A stretch of DNA of 64,000 bases from Bog-756 sp963704585 (GCA_963704585.1 OY969919.1:1240001-1304000), one strand, 5' to 3'; shown: positions 1 through 8,379, counted from the first letter of the stretch. The notes: generated by a model from the sequence alone, not told the origin. Numbers and translations are program-made.

Positions 1-149
1 ATGCCTTCGACGACCGACGTCCCCGCCGGGACGAAGTCGCCCTCCTCGGGCCGGAAGCCCTCGAGGACGATGTGGGTCATCCGTTCGTGATCGCCGTCGA
101 GCTGGGGGTCGACCTGCGTGGGTGCGACGGTGATGCCGGTGTCCGTCAT
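1..149 (-). CDS. DUF3039-like protein, N-terminal part, cut by window edge
   Basis: Only the first 49 codons are present; the gene runs off the left edge. The ATG at 149 begins a hydrophilic N-terminus (MTDTGITVAPTQVD) followed by GDHERMTHIVLEGFRPEEGD. This resembles the 'D-x-E-R-x-x-H-Y/I-V' entry of DUF3039, a small actinobacterial family with a later Cys-x-x-Cys region and no known function. That diagnostic C-terminal part lies outside the window, so the call rests on the N-terminal match alone. It is divergent from maf across 73 bp. I saw no clear promoter hexamer for it. Confidence 0.5.
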   Translation of the reverse strand, partial: MTDTGITVAPTQVDPQLDGDHERMTHIVLEGFRPEEGDFVPAGTSVVEG

Positions 150-210
150 GTGGACAGGATCGCGCGCCTCGGCGTCGGTCGCGCCGCGCGGCTCCGCCGG
201 TCCAGACCTC

Positions 211-216
211 TACGCT
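211..216 (+). promoter_or_regulatory. -10 element of maf (TACGCT)
   Basis: TACGCT lies 6 nt before the GTG start of maf, so the transcript probably starts at or next to the start codon (leaderless). Confidence 0.5.
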
Positions 217-222
217 TGGACC

Positions 223-828
223 GTGGCAGCCCGAACGCTCGTCCTCGCCTCGGGCTCCCCTGCGCGGCTCCGCCTGCTTCGGGACGCCGGCTTCGACCCG
301 AAGGTCGACGTCAGCGGCGTGCCCGAGGACGTCGGGGCGGGCGAGCCGGTCGACGCGCTCGTCGTCCGCCTCGCCGAGCGCAAGGCGGACGCGGTGGCGA
401 CGCGATCGGGCGATGCGGTCGTCGTCGGCTGCGACTCGATGCTCGAGTTCGGAGGTGCCCGGTACGGCAAACCGGTGTCGGTCGACGAGGCGCGGGGTTG
501 GCTGCGCTCGATGCGCGGCCGGACCGGCACGCTCACCACCGGGCACTGCGTGATCGACGGCGCGACCGGCCGGCGTGCGACCGGCGCCGCCCGCACGCTG
601 GTGCGGTTCGGACAGACCACCGACGAGGAGCTGGAGGAGTATCTCGCAACCGGCGAGGCCCTCGCCGTCGCGGGAGCCTTCACGCTCGACGGCCGCTCCG
701 CTCCGTTCGTCGACGGGGTCGACGGGGACCCGAGCAACGTCATCGGGCTCTCCCTGCCGCTCTTCCGGACGCTGCTCGCGCAGCTCGGCATCCCGCTCAC
801 CGAGCTCTGGGTCACGGGACCGGCGTGA
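223..828 (+). CDS. maf: Maf family nucleotide pyrophosphatase
   Basis: This 201-aa protein matches Maf/YhdE house-cleaning enzymes, which hydrolyse non-canonical or modified nucleoside triphosphates in the cytoplasm. The N-terminus has the substrate-loop signature LASGSPARLRLLRDAG, with a GlySer in place of the usual AlaSer. The catalytic aspartate region is VGCDSMLEF, followed by GKPVSVDEARGWL and the C-terminal GLSLPLFRTLL. GTG at 223 was chosen because it puts the LASGSP motif near residue 8 and sits 6 nt after a TACGCT hexamer; upstream codons in frame look non-coding. The gene ends in GTGA, overlapping dusB by 4 nt, so the two are probably co-transcribed. A maf gene near acyl-CoA carboxylase and birA genes is known from mycobacteria; here it is some 57 kb away. 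Confidence 0.9.
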   Translation: MAARTLVLASGSPARLRLLRDAGFDPKVDVSGVPEDVGAGEPVDALVVRLAERKADAVATRSGDAVVVGCDSMLEFGGARYGKPVSVDEARGWLRSMRGRTGTLTTGHCVIDGATGRRATGAARTLVRFGQTTDEELEEYLATGEALAVAGAFTLDGRSAPFVDGVDGDPSNVIGLSLPLFRTLLAQLGIPLTELWVTGPA

Positions 829-2024
829 CCGTCCAGACCGCTCCGCCCCCCGCCGACCGACGATCCGGCGACCCCGGTGCACCGACGCACCGGACCGGTC
901 CTCATCTCCCGGCCCTCCGGCTCGGGCCGCTCACCGTCGATCCGCCGGTGGTGCTCGCCCCGATGGCCGGCGTGACAAACGTCGCCTACCGCCGCCTCTG
1001 CCGTGCCTACGGCGCCGGCCTGACCGTGAGCGAGATGGTCACCGCCCGCGCCCTCGTCGAGGGGAACGCGAAGACGGTCGCAATGGCATCCTTCGCCGTG
1101 GACGAGCCCGTCCGCAGCGTGCAGCTCTGCGGCGTGGATCCCGCGGTGATGGGAGCCGCTGTGCGCCGACTCGTCGACGAGGTCGGCGTCGACCATGTCG
1201 ACCTCAACTTCGGGTGCCCGGCGGCGAAGGTCACCCGGCTTGGCGGCGGCGCCGCGCTGCCCGCGCATCCACGGCTGTTCGCCGCGATCGTGCGCGCCGC
1301 TGTCACCGAGGCGGGCGCCGTGCCGGTCACCGTCAAGCTGCGCATCGGCATCGACGACGCGCACCGCACGTTCCTCGACGCGGGCTCGATCGCCGAGTCG
1401 GAGGGGGCGGCCGCGATCTCGCTGCACGCGCGCACCGCCGAGCAGCACTACGCCGGCGATGCCGACTGGGCCGCGATCGCCGAGCTCAAGGCCGTGGTCA
1501 CGACGGTGCCCGTGCTCGGAAACGGCGACCTCTGGGAGGGCGGCGACGCGGTCGCGATGACCGAGGCGACCGGGTGCGACGGCGTCGTGGTCGGCCGCGG
1601 CTGCCTCGGACGACCCTGGCTCTTCCGTGACCTGGCCGATGCGCTGGCCGGGCGGGGGGTCGCCGACCCGCCCGCCCTCGGAGAGGTCGTGGCCATGCTC
1701 CGTCGGCACGCCCGGCTCCTCTGCGACGCCTTCGGTGAGCCTCTCGGGATACGCCAGCTCCGGAAGCACACCGGCTGGTACCTCACCGGCTTCCCGGTCG
1801 GTTCTGCCGTACGTCGCGCACTCGGCCTCGCGAGCTCCATCGCCGAAGTCGACGAGATCGTCGCGGCCCTCGACCCGGCACTCCCCTTCCCCACCGAAGC
1901 AGTGCGGGTCCCCCGCGGTCATACGAGCGGTCCCCGACCGGTGCGCCTCCCCGAGCGATGGCTCGAGCGATCCGACGATCCGACGCCGCCCGCCGGGGGC
2001 GACGTCCTGGTGTCGGGCGGCTAG
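825..2024 (+). CDS. dusB: tRNA-dihydrouridine synthase
   Basis: A 399-aa FMN-dependent TIM-barrel enzyme that reduces uridine to dihydrouridine in tRNA. Family hallmarks are VVLAPMAGVTNVAYRRLCR near residue 45, the FMN and substrate region SEMVTARAL, the catalytic cysteine in LNFGCPAAKVTR, the VTVKLRIGID strand, SLHARTAEQHYAG, and VLGNGDLWEGGDA with VVGRGCLGRPWLF for phosphate binding. It has a longer N-terminus (about 35 residues rich in Pro/Arg) and a C-terminal tail of about 45 residues beyond the usual DusB length. GTG at 825 overlaps the maf stop (GTGA), which supports this start and translational coupling. Confidence 0.93.
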   Translation: MTVQTAPPPADRRSGDPGAPTHRTGPHLPALRLGPLTVDPPVVLAPMAGVTNVAYRRLCRAYGAGLTVSEMVTARALVEGNAKTVAMASFAVDEPVRSVQLCGVDPAVMGAAVRRLVDEVGVDHVDLNFGCPAAKVTRLGGGAALPAHPRLFAAIVRAAVTEAGAVPVTVKLRIGIDDAHRTFLDAGSIAESEGAAAISLHARTAEQHYAGDADWAAIAELKAVVTTVPVLGNGDLWEGGDAVAMTEATGCDGVVVGRGCLGRPWLFRDLADALAGRGVADPPALGEVVAMLRRHARLLCDAFGEPLGIRQLRKHTGWYLTGFPVGSAVRRALGLASSIAEVDEIVAALDPALPFPTEAVRVPRGHTSGPRPVRLPERWLERSDDPTPPAGGDVLVSGG

Positions 2025-2048
2025 CGAACGCCCCGCTCGGGCGGTTCG
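2025..2048. terminator. Hairpin between convergent dusB and SPFH genes
   Basis: A stem of 9 bp with one bulged G (CGAACGCCC pairing with GGGCGGTTCG, 5-nt loop) starts directly after the dusB stop and lies before the SPFH stop at 2063. It can serve both strands. There is no U-tract, as is usual in high-GC actinobacteria. Confidence 0.45.
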
Positions 2049-2062
2049 GCCGGCACCACCGT

Positions 2063-3070
2063 TCAGCCGGTCGGCTGGGCGGCCCGACCGTTGCCGGCCA
2101 CATCGCCCTCGGCGGGGCTACCCGCGCCGCGCATCGCTTCGACCAGTACCTGCGCCGCACCGACCAGGCCCGCCGCCTCGTAGGGGACGACGACCTTCGA
2201 GTTGTCCGACGCGGCCACTGCCTGGAGGGCGCGCAGCTGCATGACCGCGAGCGTGTTCGGCTTGATGACCGCTTCGTCGATCGCCTCGAGCGCGCCCGCC
2301 TCACCCTCGCCGCGGAGCCGAGTGGCCGCCTTCTCCCCCTCGGCGCGCAGCTCGAGCGAGCGCCTCTGCGCCTCGGCGCTGAGGATCACGGCCTGCTTCT
2401 GTCCTTCCGCGTCGAGGATCGCGGCCTGCTTGCGCCCCTGCGCGCTGTTGATCGCCGACTGCTGGTCGCCCTCGGACTTGAGGATGGCCGCGCGCTTGTG
2501 CTGCTCGGCCTCCTTCTGTTCGGACATCGCCTGGAGGACGTTGTTGGGTGGCGTGATGTCGAGGATCTCGATGCGGTTGAGGCGGACGCCCCACTTGAGG
2601 GTGGCCTCGGCCATGTGGTCCTGCATCTTGGTGTTGATCGTCTCGCGTTCGGACAGCGACTGGTCGAGGGTGAGCTCGCCGAAGACCGCGCGCAACGCGG
2701 TCCGGGCCATCTGGTCGATGGCGAGCCCGAAGTCGTTGACCTCGAAGAGGGCGAGCTTCACGTCGGTCACCTGGCAGAAGATCGTGGCGCTGACCCACAG
2801 CGAGACGTTGTCCTTGGTGATGACCGCCTGTTGATCGCCGGTCCGGGGGAACTCCCGGATGTCGACCTTGTCCATGCGGTCGGCCAGCGGCAGGAGCACG
2901 TGCAGCCCGGGCTGGTGGATGGTGCGGAACTCACCGAAGCGCTTCACGACGCCGACGCAGCCCTGCTGGACGACCTTGAGCGACGACTTCAGAAAGACGA
3001 CGATGAGGGCGAAGATCGCGAACCCCACCACCGCCACGCCGATCGCCGCCGCCACCGAACCGATGATCAT
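2063..3070 (-). CDS. SPFH domain / stomatin-like membrane protein
   Basis: A 335-aa stomatin/prohibitin-type protein with one N-terminal membrane anchor (about residues 1-28, IGVAVVGFAIFALIVVFLKS). The SPFH/Band 7 domain follows (VQQGCVGVVKRFGEFR, GLHVLLPLADRMDKVDIRE, DNVSLWVSATIF, LDQSLSERETIN, WGVRLNRIEILDI). Then comes a long Ala/Glu/Gln-rich coiled coil (about residues 175-260) typical of oligomer-forming members. Such proteins organise membrane microdomains and often pair with an NfeD partner, which is the upstream gene here (69 bp gap). I chose ATG 3070 over the upstream in-frame ATG because a GAGGAGG Shine-Dalgarno sequence lies about 9 nt before it. A TACAGT hexamer at 3093-3098 may give it its own promoter. 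Confidence 0.9.
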   Translation of the reverse strand: MIIGSVAAAIGVAVVGFAIFALIVVFLKSSLKVVQQGCVGVVKRFGEFRTIHQPGLHVLLPLADRMDKVDIREFPRTGDQQAVITKDNVSLWVSATIFCQVTDVKLALFEVNDFGLAIDQMARTALRAVFGELTLDQSLSERETINTKMQDHMAEATLKWGVRLNRIEILDITPPNNVLQAMSEQKEAEQHKRAAILKSEGDQQSAINSAQGRKQAAILDAEGQKQAVILSAEAQRRSLELRAEGEKAATRLRGEGEAGALEAIDEAVIKPNTLAVMQLRALQAVAASDNSKVVVPYEAAGLVGAAQVLVEAMRGAGSPAEGDVAGNGRAAQPTG

Positions 3071-3092
3071 GGCGACCACCTCCTCGCACCCA

Positions 3093-3098
3093 ACTGTA
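3093..3098 (-). promoter_or_regulatory. Possible -10 of the SPFH gene (TACAGT)
   Basis: TACAGT lies 22 nt before ATG 3070 in the gap after the NfeD gene. It would give a short leader that includes the GAGGAGG ribosome-binding site. Confidence 0.35.
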
Positions 3099-3139
3099 GG
3101 CACCCAGGCGCCGGAGGGTGCGCCGCGGCGTCGGCCGGC

Positions 3140-3397
3140 TCAGGCCTCGTCGGTCGGATAGACCACGAGGAGCCCCCGTTCCACGTCGGCGACGACGACC
3201 GTGGTCCCCTCGGGGATGGTCTGACCGGGAAACAGGGAGACCGCATACCACTCCTCCCCTCGGGTGAGGACGGCGCCCGGCTGGTGGCGGTCGCTCACCG
3301 TCTTGGTGACGACCGCGGTCTCACCGACCATGCCCGGCACACCGTTCAGCATCGTCGACTCCTGCTTCCGACTCCGATCGCGCATCCGCACGGTCAT
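3140..3397 (-). CDS. Short NfeD-like OB-fold protein
   Basis: An 85-aa protein matching only the C-terminal soluble OB-fold domain of NfeD proteins: MVGETAVVTKTVSDR, GAVLTRGEEWYAVS, GQTIPEGTTVVVADVERG, LLVVYPTD. It has no transmembrane or ClpP-like protease part, so it is an NfeD1b-like minimal form or shorter. NfeD domains bind and help assemble SPFH proteins, and the next gene is an SPFH protein, which supports the assignment. ATG 3397 has GGGAGGGC just upstream and a TATAGT hexamer 16 nt away; the alternative start 18 nt upstream would crowd the promoter. Confidence 0.75.
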   Translation of the reverse strand: MTVRMRDRSRKQESTMLNGVPGMVGETAVVTKTVSDRHQPGAVLTRGEEWYAVSLFPGQTIPEGTTVVVADVERGLLVVYPTDEA

Positions 3398-3413
3398 GCG
3401 CCCTCCCGACAGC

Positions 3414-3419
3414 ACTATA
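3414..3419 (-). promoter_or_regulatory. -10 of the NfeD-SPFH operon (TATAGT)
   Basis: TATAGT, close to the consensus TATAAT, lies 16 nt before ATG 3397. It leaves room for a GGGAGGGC ribosome-binding site, so this transcript is probably leadered. Confidence 0.5.
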
Positions 3420-3518
3420 CGACGTCGCCCGCGCGACCGGTCCGTGCCCGGCCGGATCGGATTGTGGCAGTGCCCGACACCGGCCGCGACCGGCGGGGTC
3501 GATGCCGCGCCGCCGGGT

Positions 3519-3524
3519 TACGGT
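3519..3524 (+). promoter_or_regulatory. -10 of the SCO6745-like gene (TACGGT)
   Basis: TACGGT lies 5 nt before ATG 3530, the leaderless spacing seen at many genes in this window. Confidence 0.45.
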
Positions 3525-3529
3525 TGGCC

Positions 3530-4408
3530 ATGCACTCGAGCCGGCCTCCGACTTCGGCCACTTCGCCGCTCATCGCGCGCAAGACGTGGCGCACCGTCGA
3601 GCCGCTCCACGGGATGATCTACTTCGCCCCCGAGGCGGCCGACTCCTACCGACGGCTCGGGCTCCGGGGCGATAGCGGGTACTTCGCCTCCCGTGCCGCG
3701 CCGATGGGCGCTGTCACGGCTGCGACGGTCGTCGCGACCTTCTTCAACTTCCGTCCCGACCTGGTGCGCCGGGCCATGGACGACGTGTGGGAGTCCGCGA
3801 CGCCGGCGGCGGTGCTCGCGGCACGGGCCGAGGCGGCCGACCTCGCGCTTCGGCGCATGCTCGGGGAGGGGGTCGACGCGCCCGAGCTCGCGAGGGCCGC
3901 GGCGCTCGCGCGAACAGCCGCACGGCGCGCGTCAGAGCGGTGCGACGGCCGACCGCTCTTCGCCGGCCACGCCGGGCTCGAGTGGCCCGACGCGCCGCAC
4001 CTCGTTCTCTGGCACGCACAGACCCTGCTGCGCGAGTACCGGGGCGACGGGCACGTCGCCGCGCTCGTCACCCGCGGCATCACGCCCCTCGAGGCGCTGG
4101 TCATGCACGTCGCCTCCGGTGAGGTCCCGCAGGCCTTCCTCCGCGAGACGCGGGGATGGGGCGAGGAGGAGTGGAGAGCGACCGTCGACGCGCTGCGATC
4201 CCGCGGGTGGCTCGACGCGCACGACGGCGCCCGCCCGTACGCGCTGAGTGAGGAGGGGACTGCGGTGCGCCAGGCGATCGAGGACGACACCGACCGGCTG
4301 TCCGTCCTGCCCTATGGGGCGATCGGCGAGGAGGGTTGCGCGGAGCTCCGGGTCCTCGCTCGTCCTTACAGCCGGACCATCGTCGAGGCGGCCGGCTACG
4401 GAGCGTGA
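3530..4408 (+). CDS. SCO6745 family protein
   Basis: A 292-aa soluble protein of the actinobacterial SCO6745 family. The N-terminal motif (ARKTWRTVEPLHGMIYFAPEA) and SGYFASRAAPMGAV are typical: an Arg/Trp, then 'EP-H-x-x-x-YFAPE', then 'GYF-x-R-A-A-P-M/L-G'. The C-terminal third resembles a winged-helix fold (EEEWRATVDALRSRGWLD followed by ALSEEGTAVRQAIEDDTD), as in MarR-like modules. No biochemical role is established for the family, and I infer none. ATG 3530 starts 5 nt after a TACGGT hexamer. It is monocistronic by appearance and separated by 48 bp from the next operon. Confidence 0.75.
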   Translation: MHSSRPPTSATSPLIARKTWRTVEPLHGMIYFAPEAADSYRRLGLRGDSGYFASRAAPMGAVTAATVVATFFNFRPDLVRRAMDDVWESATPAAVLAARAEAADLALRRMLGEGVDAPELARAAALARTAARRASERCDGRPLFAGHAGLEWPDAPHLVLWHAQTLLREYRGDGHVAALVTRGITPLEALVMHVASGEVPQAFLRETRGWGEEEWRATVDALRSRGWLDAHDGARPYALSEEGTAVRQAIEDDTDRLSVLPYGAIGEEGCAELRVLARPYSRTIVEAAGYGA

Positions 4409-4444
4409 CGCGCCCGTCGATCGGCGTCTCCGGCAGGGTAGCGG

Positions 4445-4450
4445 TAGGGT
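4445..4450 (+). promoter_or_regulatory. -10 of the aminotransferase operon (TAGGGT)
   Basis: TAGGGT lies 6 nt before ATG 4457, implying a leaderless transcript for the three-gene operon. Confidence 0.5.
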
Positions 4451-4456
4451 CGGCGC

Positions 4457-5818
4457 ATGGATCACGCGTCACCGACGGGTGCCGCGGCCGGGGGGCTCGA
4501 CTTCGTGCCGGACCCTGCCGCGAAGCAGCTCGCCCTCGAGCAGTTCGCGACCTACCTGAATCCGCAGAAGGTGCGGGTGCTGCGCGCCGCCGGCCTCGAC
4601 CTCGTCGAAGCGGAGCGGTCCGGTCCGTGGGTGTGGGACCTCGACGGCCGTCGCTTCCTCGACTGCTTCACCTCCGCGGGCTCCTTCAACGTCGGCCGCC
4701 GCAACCCGCGCATCGTCGAGGCCGCCCACGCGGCGATCGACCATCTCGACCACGGCAACTTCCTCCTCTGCTCGAGGGAGAAGGCCGAGCTCGCGGCAAA
4801 GCTCGCCGAGATCACGCCGGGAGCGCTGTCCTGCACGATGTTCGGGACCGGCGGCGGCGAGGCCATCGACTTCGCCCTCAAGCTCGCCCGGGGGGCCACC
4901 GGGCGTGCGGGAGTCGTCTCCGCGGTCAACGGCTACCACGGCCACACCGGGTTCGCCCTCTCCGCCGCCGGGCGCGACGCGTTCCGCCGCCCGTTCGAAC
5001 CGCTCATGCCGGACTTCACAATGGTGCCCTTCGGCGATGCCGAGGCCCTCGCATCGGCCGTCGACGAGCGGACGGCGGCGCTCCTGCTCGAGCCGGTCCA
5101 GGGTGAGGGCGGCATCGTCGTGCCCCCGCCCGAGTACCTCGCGGCCGCCCGGGCGGCGTGCGACCGGACCGGCGCGCTCCTCGTACTCGACGAGATCCAG
5201 ACGGGCCTCGGGCGAACCGGACGGTGGTGGGCGAGCGAGCACTTCGGGGTGGTCCCGGACGTGCTGACGACCGCCAAGTCGCTCGGCGGCTCCCTCGTGC
5301 CGATCTCGGCGACGGTCTTCACCGAGGAGCTGCGGGAGTTCCTGATCCCGAACCCCTTCATCCACCTTTCGACGTTCGGCGGTTCGGACGTCGCCTGCGC
5401 GGTCGCGCTCGAGGTCCTCGAGGAGATCGAGGAGGCCGGGCTCGTGGAGAACGCGGCGGTGATGGGCGACCGGCTGGTCGCAGGGCTGCGCGGCATCGCC
5501 GACGACCATCCTGCGGTGATCGCGGAGGTCCGGGGGCTCGGCCTCATGCTCGGCGTCGAGTACACGGAGGACTCGATGGGACCGAGGATGTCCTACCACC
5601 TCGCGAACCACGGCGTGCTCGCGATCTACAGCGGCAACCAGCCGGCCGTCATGCGGTTCATGCCGACCCTGGTGATCGGCGAGGCCGAAGTCGACTTCCT
5701 GCTCGGAGCCGTCGACGCGGCCATCCGCGACCTCGAGTCCGGAGCAGGTCCCGAGGACGTCGCCCCCTCCCGGCCCAGGCGTCGTCCCCAGCGTGCTGCC
5801 GGCGCCGCCGCCGGCTGA
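4457..5818 (+). CDS. Class III PLP-dependent aminotransferase
   Basis: A 453-aa fold-type I transaminase of the acetylornithine/4-aminobutyrate/diamine group. Visible hallmarks are GPWVWDLDGRRFLDCFTSAG near the N-terminus, the phosphate-binding turn FGTGGGEAIDFALKLAR, YHGHTGFALS for cofactor stacking, LLLEPVQGEGGI, the PLP aspartate in LVLDEIQTGLGRTG and the Schiff-base lysine in TTAKSLGGSLVP. The amino donor cannot be told from sequence. The next two genes are an SCP2 protein and an amino-acid permease, suggesting uptake and transamination of an imported amine or amino acid. The C-terminal 30 residues are Pro/Arg/Ala rich and probably disordered. The start sits 6 nt after TAGGGT. Confidence 0.88.
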   Translation: MDHASPTGAAAGGLDFVPDPAAKQLALEQFATYLNPQKVRVLRAAGLDLVEAERSGPWVWDLDGRRFLDCFTSAGSFNVGRRNPRIVEAAHAAIDHLDHGNFLLCSREKAELAAKLAEITPGALSCTMFGTGGGEAIDFALKLARGATGRAGVVSAVNGYHGHTGFALSAAGRDAFRRPFEPLMPDFTMVPFGDAEALASAVDERTAALLLEPVQGEGGIVVPPPEYLAAARAACDRTGALLVLDEIQTGLGRTGRWWASEHFGVVPDVLTTAKSLGGSLVPISATVFTEELREFLIPNPFIHLSTFGGSDVACAVALEVLEEIEEAGLVENAAVMGDRLVAGLRGIADDHPAVIAEVRGLGLMLGVEYTEDSMGPRMSYHLANHGVLAIYSGNQPAVMRFMPTLVIGEAEVDFLLGAVDAAIRDLESGAGPEDVAPSRPRRRPQRAAGAAAG

Positions 5819-5830
5819 GCCGAGGCCCCG

Positions 5831-6190
5831 ATGGCGAACTGGGAGGAGCTTGCCGAGTCCCTCGCGGACTACACCGTGAGCTGCAACGAGAACGAGCGGC
5901 TGCGCAAGATGCAGCGGGACTGGTCGAGGACGCTGCACTTCATCTGCTCCGACACCGGCACGGCGTTCTCCATGCTCGTGGAGAAGGGCGAGATCCTCTC
6001 GACGCCTGAGGGGCACGTCGGTATCCCCGACATCGTCGTGACCACCACGTCGGAGACGTTCTGCGACATGTTCTGGGGGGACCTCAACCCGGTCCAGAAG
6101 TACCTCCGCGGTGAGATCACGGTAAAGGGGTCACAAGAGGACGTCATGCGACTCGACGCCATCAGCTACGTGATCTGGCCGGACGTCTGA
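5831..6190 (+). CDS. SCP2-like sterol/lipid-binding domain protein
   Basis: A 119-aa stand-alone SCP2-type protein. It shows the fold's typical sequence: TLHFICSDTGTAFSMLVEKGEIL, then PDIVVTTTSETFCDMFWGDLNP and KYLRGEITVKGSQEDVMRLD. These pockets bind acyl chains, sterols or other apolar ligands in the cytoplasm. It starts 12 bp after the aminotransferase and ends in TGATGG, where its stop overlaps the permease ATG by 1 nt, so the three are almost certainly one operon. How a lipid-binding domain serves an amine pathway is not evident. It may bind a hydrophobic substrate or be a subunit of the aminotransferase step. Confidence 0.82.
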   Translation: MANWEELAESLADYTVSCNENERLRKMQRDWSRTLHFICSDTGTAFSMLVEKGEILSTPEGHVGIPDIVVTTTSETFCDMFWGDLNPVQKYLRGEITVKGSQEDVMRLDAISYVIWPDV

Positions 6191-7668
6191 TGGCGGACGA
6201 CGGCGTCGCGTCACCGGCCACGGTGACGCTGCGGCGGTCGGTCAACGCGGTCACCGCGACCGCGACATCTGCCGGTCTCGCATTCGCCGCGATCGACTAC
6301 CTCGGCGTCGTCTCGATCCTCGCCTACGCACCGGGCGCGTCCGCGGCACTCGCCATCGCCATCGGTGGCGTCATCGTGCTGTTGGTGGCCGGCATCTTCT
6401 CGGAGCTCAACGGGCTCTACCCCTCGGCTGCCGGCATGCGCCTCTACCTCAGCCGCGCGGTCGGCAACCGGACGGCCCTGTCGGTCACCTTCACCTACAT
6501 GACCACGGTCGTCCTCGTCATCGCCGCGGACGCCTTCCTCATCGGCGCCGCGGTCCGCCACGTCCTGCACGAGCCGGCGGCGCTCGCGTACCTCTGGATC
6601 GCCGTGCTGCTCGGTGCCGCGATGACCGCCAACCTCTTCGGCGTCCGCCTGGCCGGCTGGGTCCAGACCATCGTGACCTACACGGTGCTCGGCGGGACGA
6701 CGGTGCTGTCGGTCGTCGCGATCTTCCACGCCGGCGGGGCGTTCCGGCGGCCACTCGACCTCTTCGGCGGCGGCTCGTTCTCCGGCGTCCAGGCGATCGC
6801 CTTCGCGCTCTTCCTCTACGCGGCCTTCGAGTGGGTGACCACCACCGCCGAGGAGGCGAGGACGCCTTCGGTCATCACCCGGGCGCTCTTCGTCGCGCCG
6901 GTGCTCATCTGGCTCGTGTCGACGCTGTTCGCGCTCGCCCTCGTCCACCTCGTGCCGTTCTCGACGCTGCACGGGAGCGCCTACCCGCAACTCCTCCTCG
7001 GCCAGGCGGCGCTCGGCACGGTGGGCGAGCTGTGGATGCTCGCCCTCACGGTGCTCACCGCGCTCAACACCTTCAACGGCGGCTTCCTCGTCGCCTCGCG
7101 CTTCATCTACGCGGCGGCGAGGGAGGACAACCTGCCGCGGGCCTTCGCCCGTCTCAACCTGCACGCGGTCCCGTGGCTGGCGGTCACCGCGCTCACCGTC
7201 GTCTCGGCGGCGGTCGCCGCGGTCGTCTTCGCGACGGGGCAGTGGCTGCTGCTGGTCGCGGTCGGGGCGACGATCGAGGCCGGCATCTACGCGATCGCCT
7301 CGCTCTGTGTGCTCGTCCTCCGACGGCGGGACACCCGCGCCCGACCGTTCCGCCTCGTGGCCGGACGCCCCCTCGCGACGGTCGGTGTCGTGCTCTTCGC
7401 GATCCTCTTCGTCGCGACCGGCTTCTCCGACCCCAAGGATGCGCACCACCTCTCGCTCGCCCCGATCGGCGTGATCGCGGTGCTCGGGGCGCTCTCGACC
7501 GCCTACGTGCTGCTGGTCGTCCCCAAGCTGCAGGCCGCGGCCGCGGCTCGGGCCGCAACGGCCCGCCCGAGACGTCGCCCGCAGCGGCAGGCTGCGGGAG
7601 CCCCGACTCCGTCGTCAGCGGGAGCCGACCAGGATGTCGCAGACGGGGACGGTGCGATCGCGACCTGA
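6190..7668 (+). CDS. APC superfamily amino acid/amine permease
   Basis: A 492-aa polytopic membrane protein with about 12 predicted helices. The N-terminal discontinuous helix region (TATSAGLAFAAIDYLGVVSIL), SELNGLYPSAAGMRLYLSRAVG and FALFLYAAFEWVTTTAEEA (cf. the helix 6 'E-x-x-x-x-P' region) match amino acid-polyamine-organocation transporters. Late helices include VLTALNTFNGGFLVASRFIYAAAREDNLP, the conserved 'S/A-R-x-x-Y-x-x-A-R-D/E' loop. The last 45 residues are Arg/Ala/Pro rich and cytoplasmic. As the third gene of the aminotransferase operon it probably imports the compound processed by that enzyme. Confidence 0.88.
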   Translation: MADDGVASPATVTLRRSVNAVTATATSAGLAFAAIDYLGVVSILAYAPGASAALAIAIGGVIVLLVAGIFSELNGLYPSAAGMRLYLSRAVGNRTALSVTFTYMTTVVLVIAADAFLIGAAVRHVLHEPAALAYLWIAVLLGAAMTANLFGVRLAGWVQTIVTYTVLGGTTVLSVVAIFHAGGAFRRPLDLFGGGSFSGVQAIAFALFLYAAFEWVTTTAEEARTPSVITRALFVAPVLIWLVSTLFALALVHLVPFSTLHGSAYPQLLLGQAALGTVGELWMLALTVLTALNTFNGGFLVASRFIYAAAREDNLPRAFARLNLHAVPWLAVTALTVVSAAVAAVVFATGQWLLLVAVGATIEAGIYAIASLCVLVLRRRDTRARPFRLVAGRPLATVGVVLFAILFVATGFSDPKDAHHLSLAPIGVIAVLGALSTAYVLLVVPKLQAAAAARAATARPRRRPQRQAAGAPTPSSAGADQDVADGDGAIAT

Positions 7669-7683
7669 GCGGACGACCCGCCG

Positions 7684-8379
7684 TCAGGGGCGCGGCTCCG
7701 CCCGAGGGCCGAGCGCGGCATCGGCGAGGAGTGGCTCCTCGCCGGGCAGGGCCACGACGCGCAGCCGATCGCGCTCGACCAGCCAGCTGCGGTTCCGCAG
7801 GTGGAGCTCGTCCCTGCCGTCGTAGCGGTTGAGCACCACGACCGTCGTGTCGCCCGGGTGCCCCGCGCCGGCGAGCGCACCGAGCGTGAGCCGCACCCCG
7901 TTGATCGTCCCGAGTCCCGCGTCCGCGACGACCAGCACCAGGTCGGGCGCGAGGACCGCCGCGAGGTCCGTCGCGTCCCCGTCGTCCGCCTGCGGGGAGC
8001 GGACGCCGCCGGCGGTCTCGACGACACCGACGTCGACCGGTGTCGCAGGCCAGATGAGCTCCGCGCAGAGCTCGGCGACGGTGAAGCCGGGCAGTCCCAG
8101 CGACGCCGCAGCCATCGGTGGCGCCATCGCACGCCGGTAGCTGCGGCCGCGTGGGCAGACCTCGTCGACCGCCTCACCGGACGCGCCGGCGAGCACCTCG
8201 GCGTCGGTCGGCCCACCGACCGTGGCACCGGACGGGTCGACGTCGAAGGACTGCGCGGGCTTGCGAGCGGCCACCGTGCACCCGCGGGCACGCAGCTCGA
8301 GCAGCAGCCGCTCGGCGACCCAGGTCTTGCCGATCTCCGTCCCGGTGCCGCAGACCAGGACCAGCCGGTCAGGACGCAA
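7684..8379 (-). CDS. bioD: Dethiobiotin synthetase
   Basis: A 231-aa ATP-dependent enzyme closing the ureido ring of dethiobiotin from 7,8-diaminopelargonate and CO2. The N-terminal P-loop variant CGTGTEIGKTWVAERL, KPAQSFD with the catalytic lysine, VVETAGGVRSP and VLNRYDGRDELHLRNR mark the family. It is the third gene of bioA-bioF-bioD on the minus strand and overlaps bioF by 11 nt. The biotin synthase bioB is not in this window. Confidence 0.93.
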   Translation of the reverse strand: MRPDRLVLVCGTGTEIGKTWVAERLLLELRARGCTVAARKPAQSFDVDPSGATVGGPTDAEVLAGASGEAVDEVCPRGRSYRRAMAPPMAAASLGLPGFTVAELCAELIWPATPVDVGVVETAGGVRSPQADDGDATDLAAVLAPDLVLVVADAGLGTINGVRLTLGALAGAGHPGDTTVVVLNRYDGRDELHLRNRSWLVERDRLRVVALPGEEPLLADAALGPRAEPRP

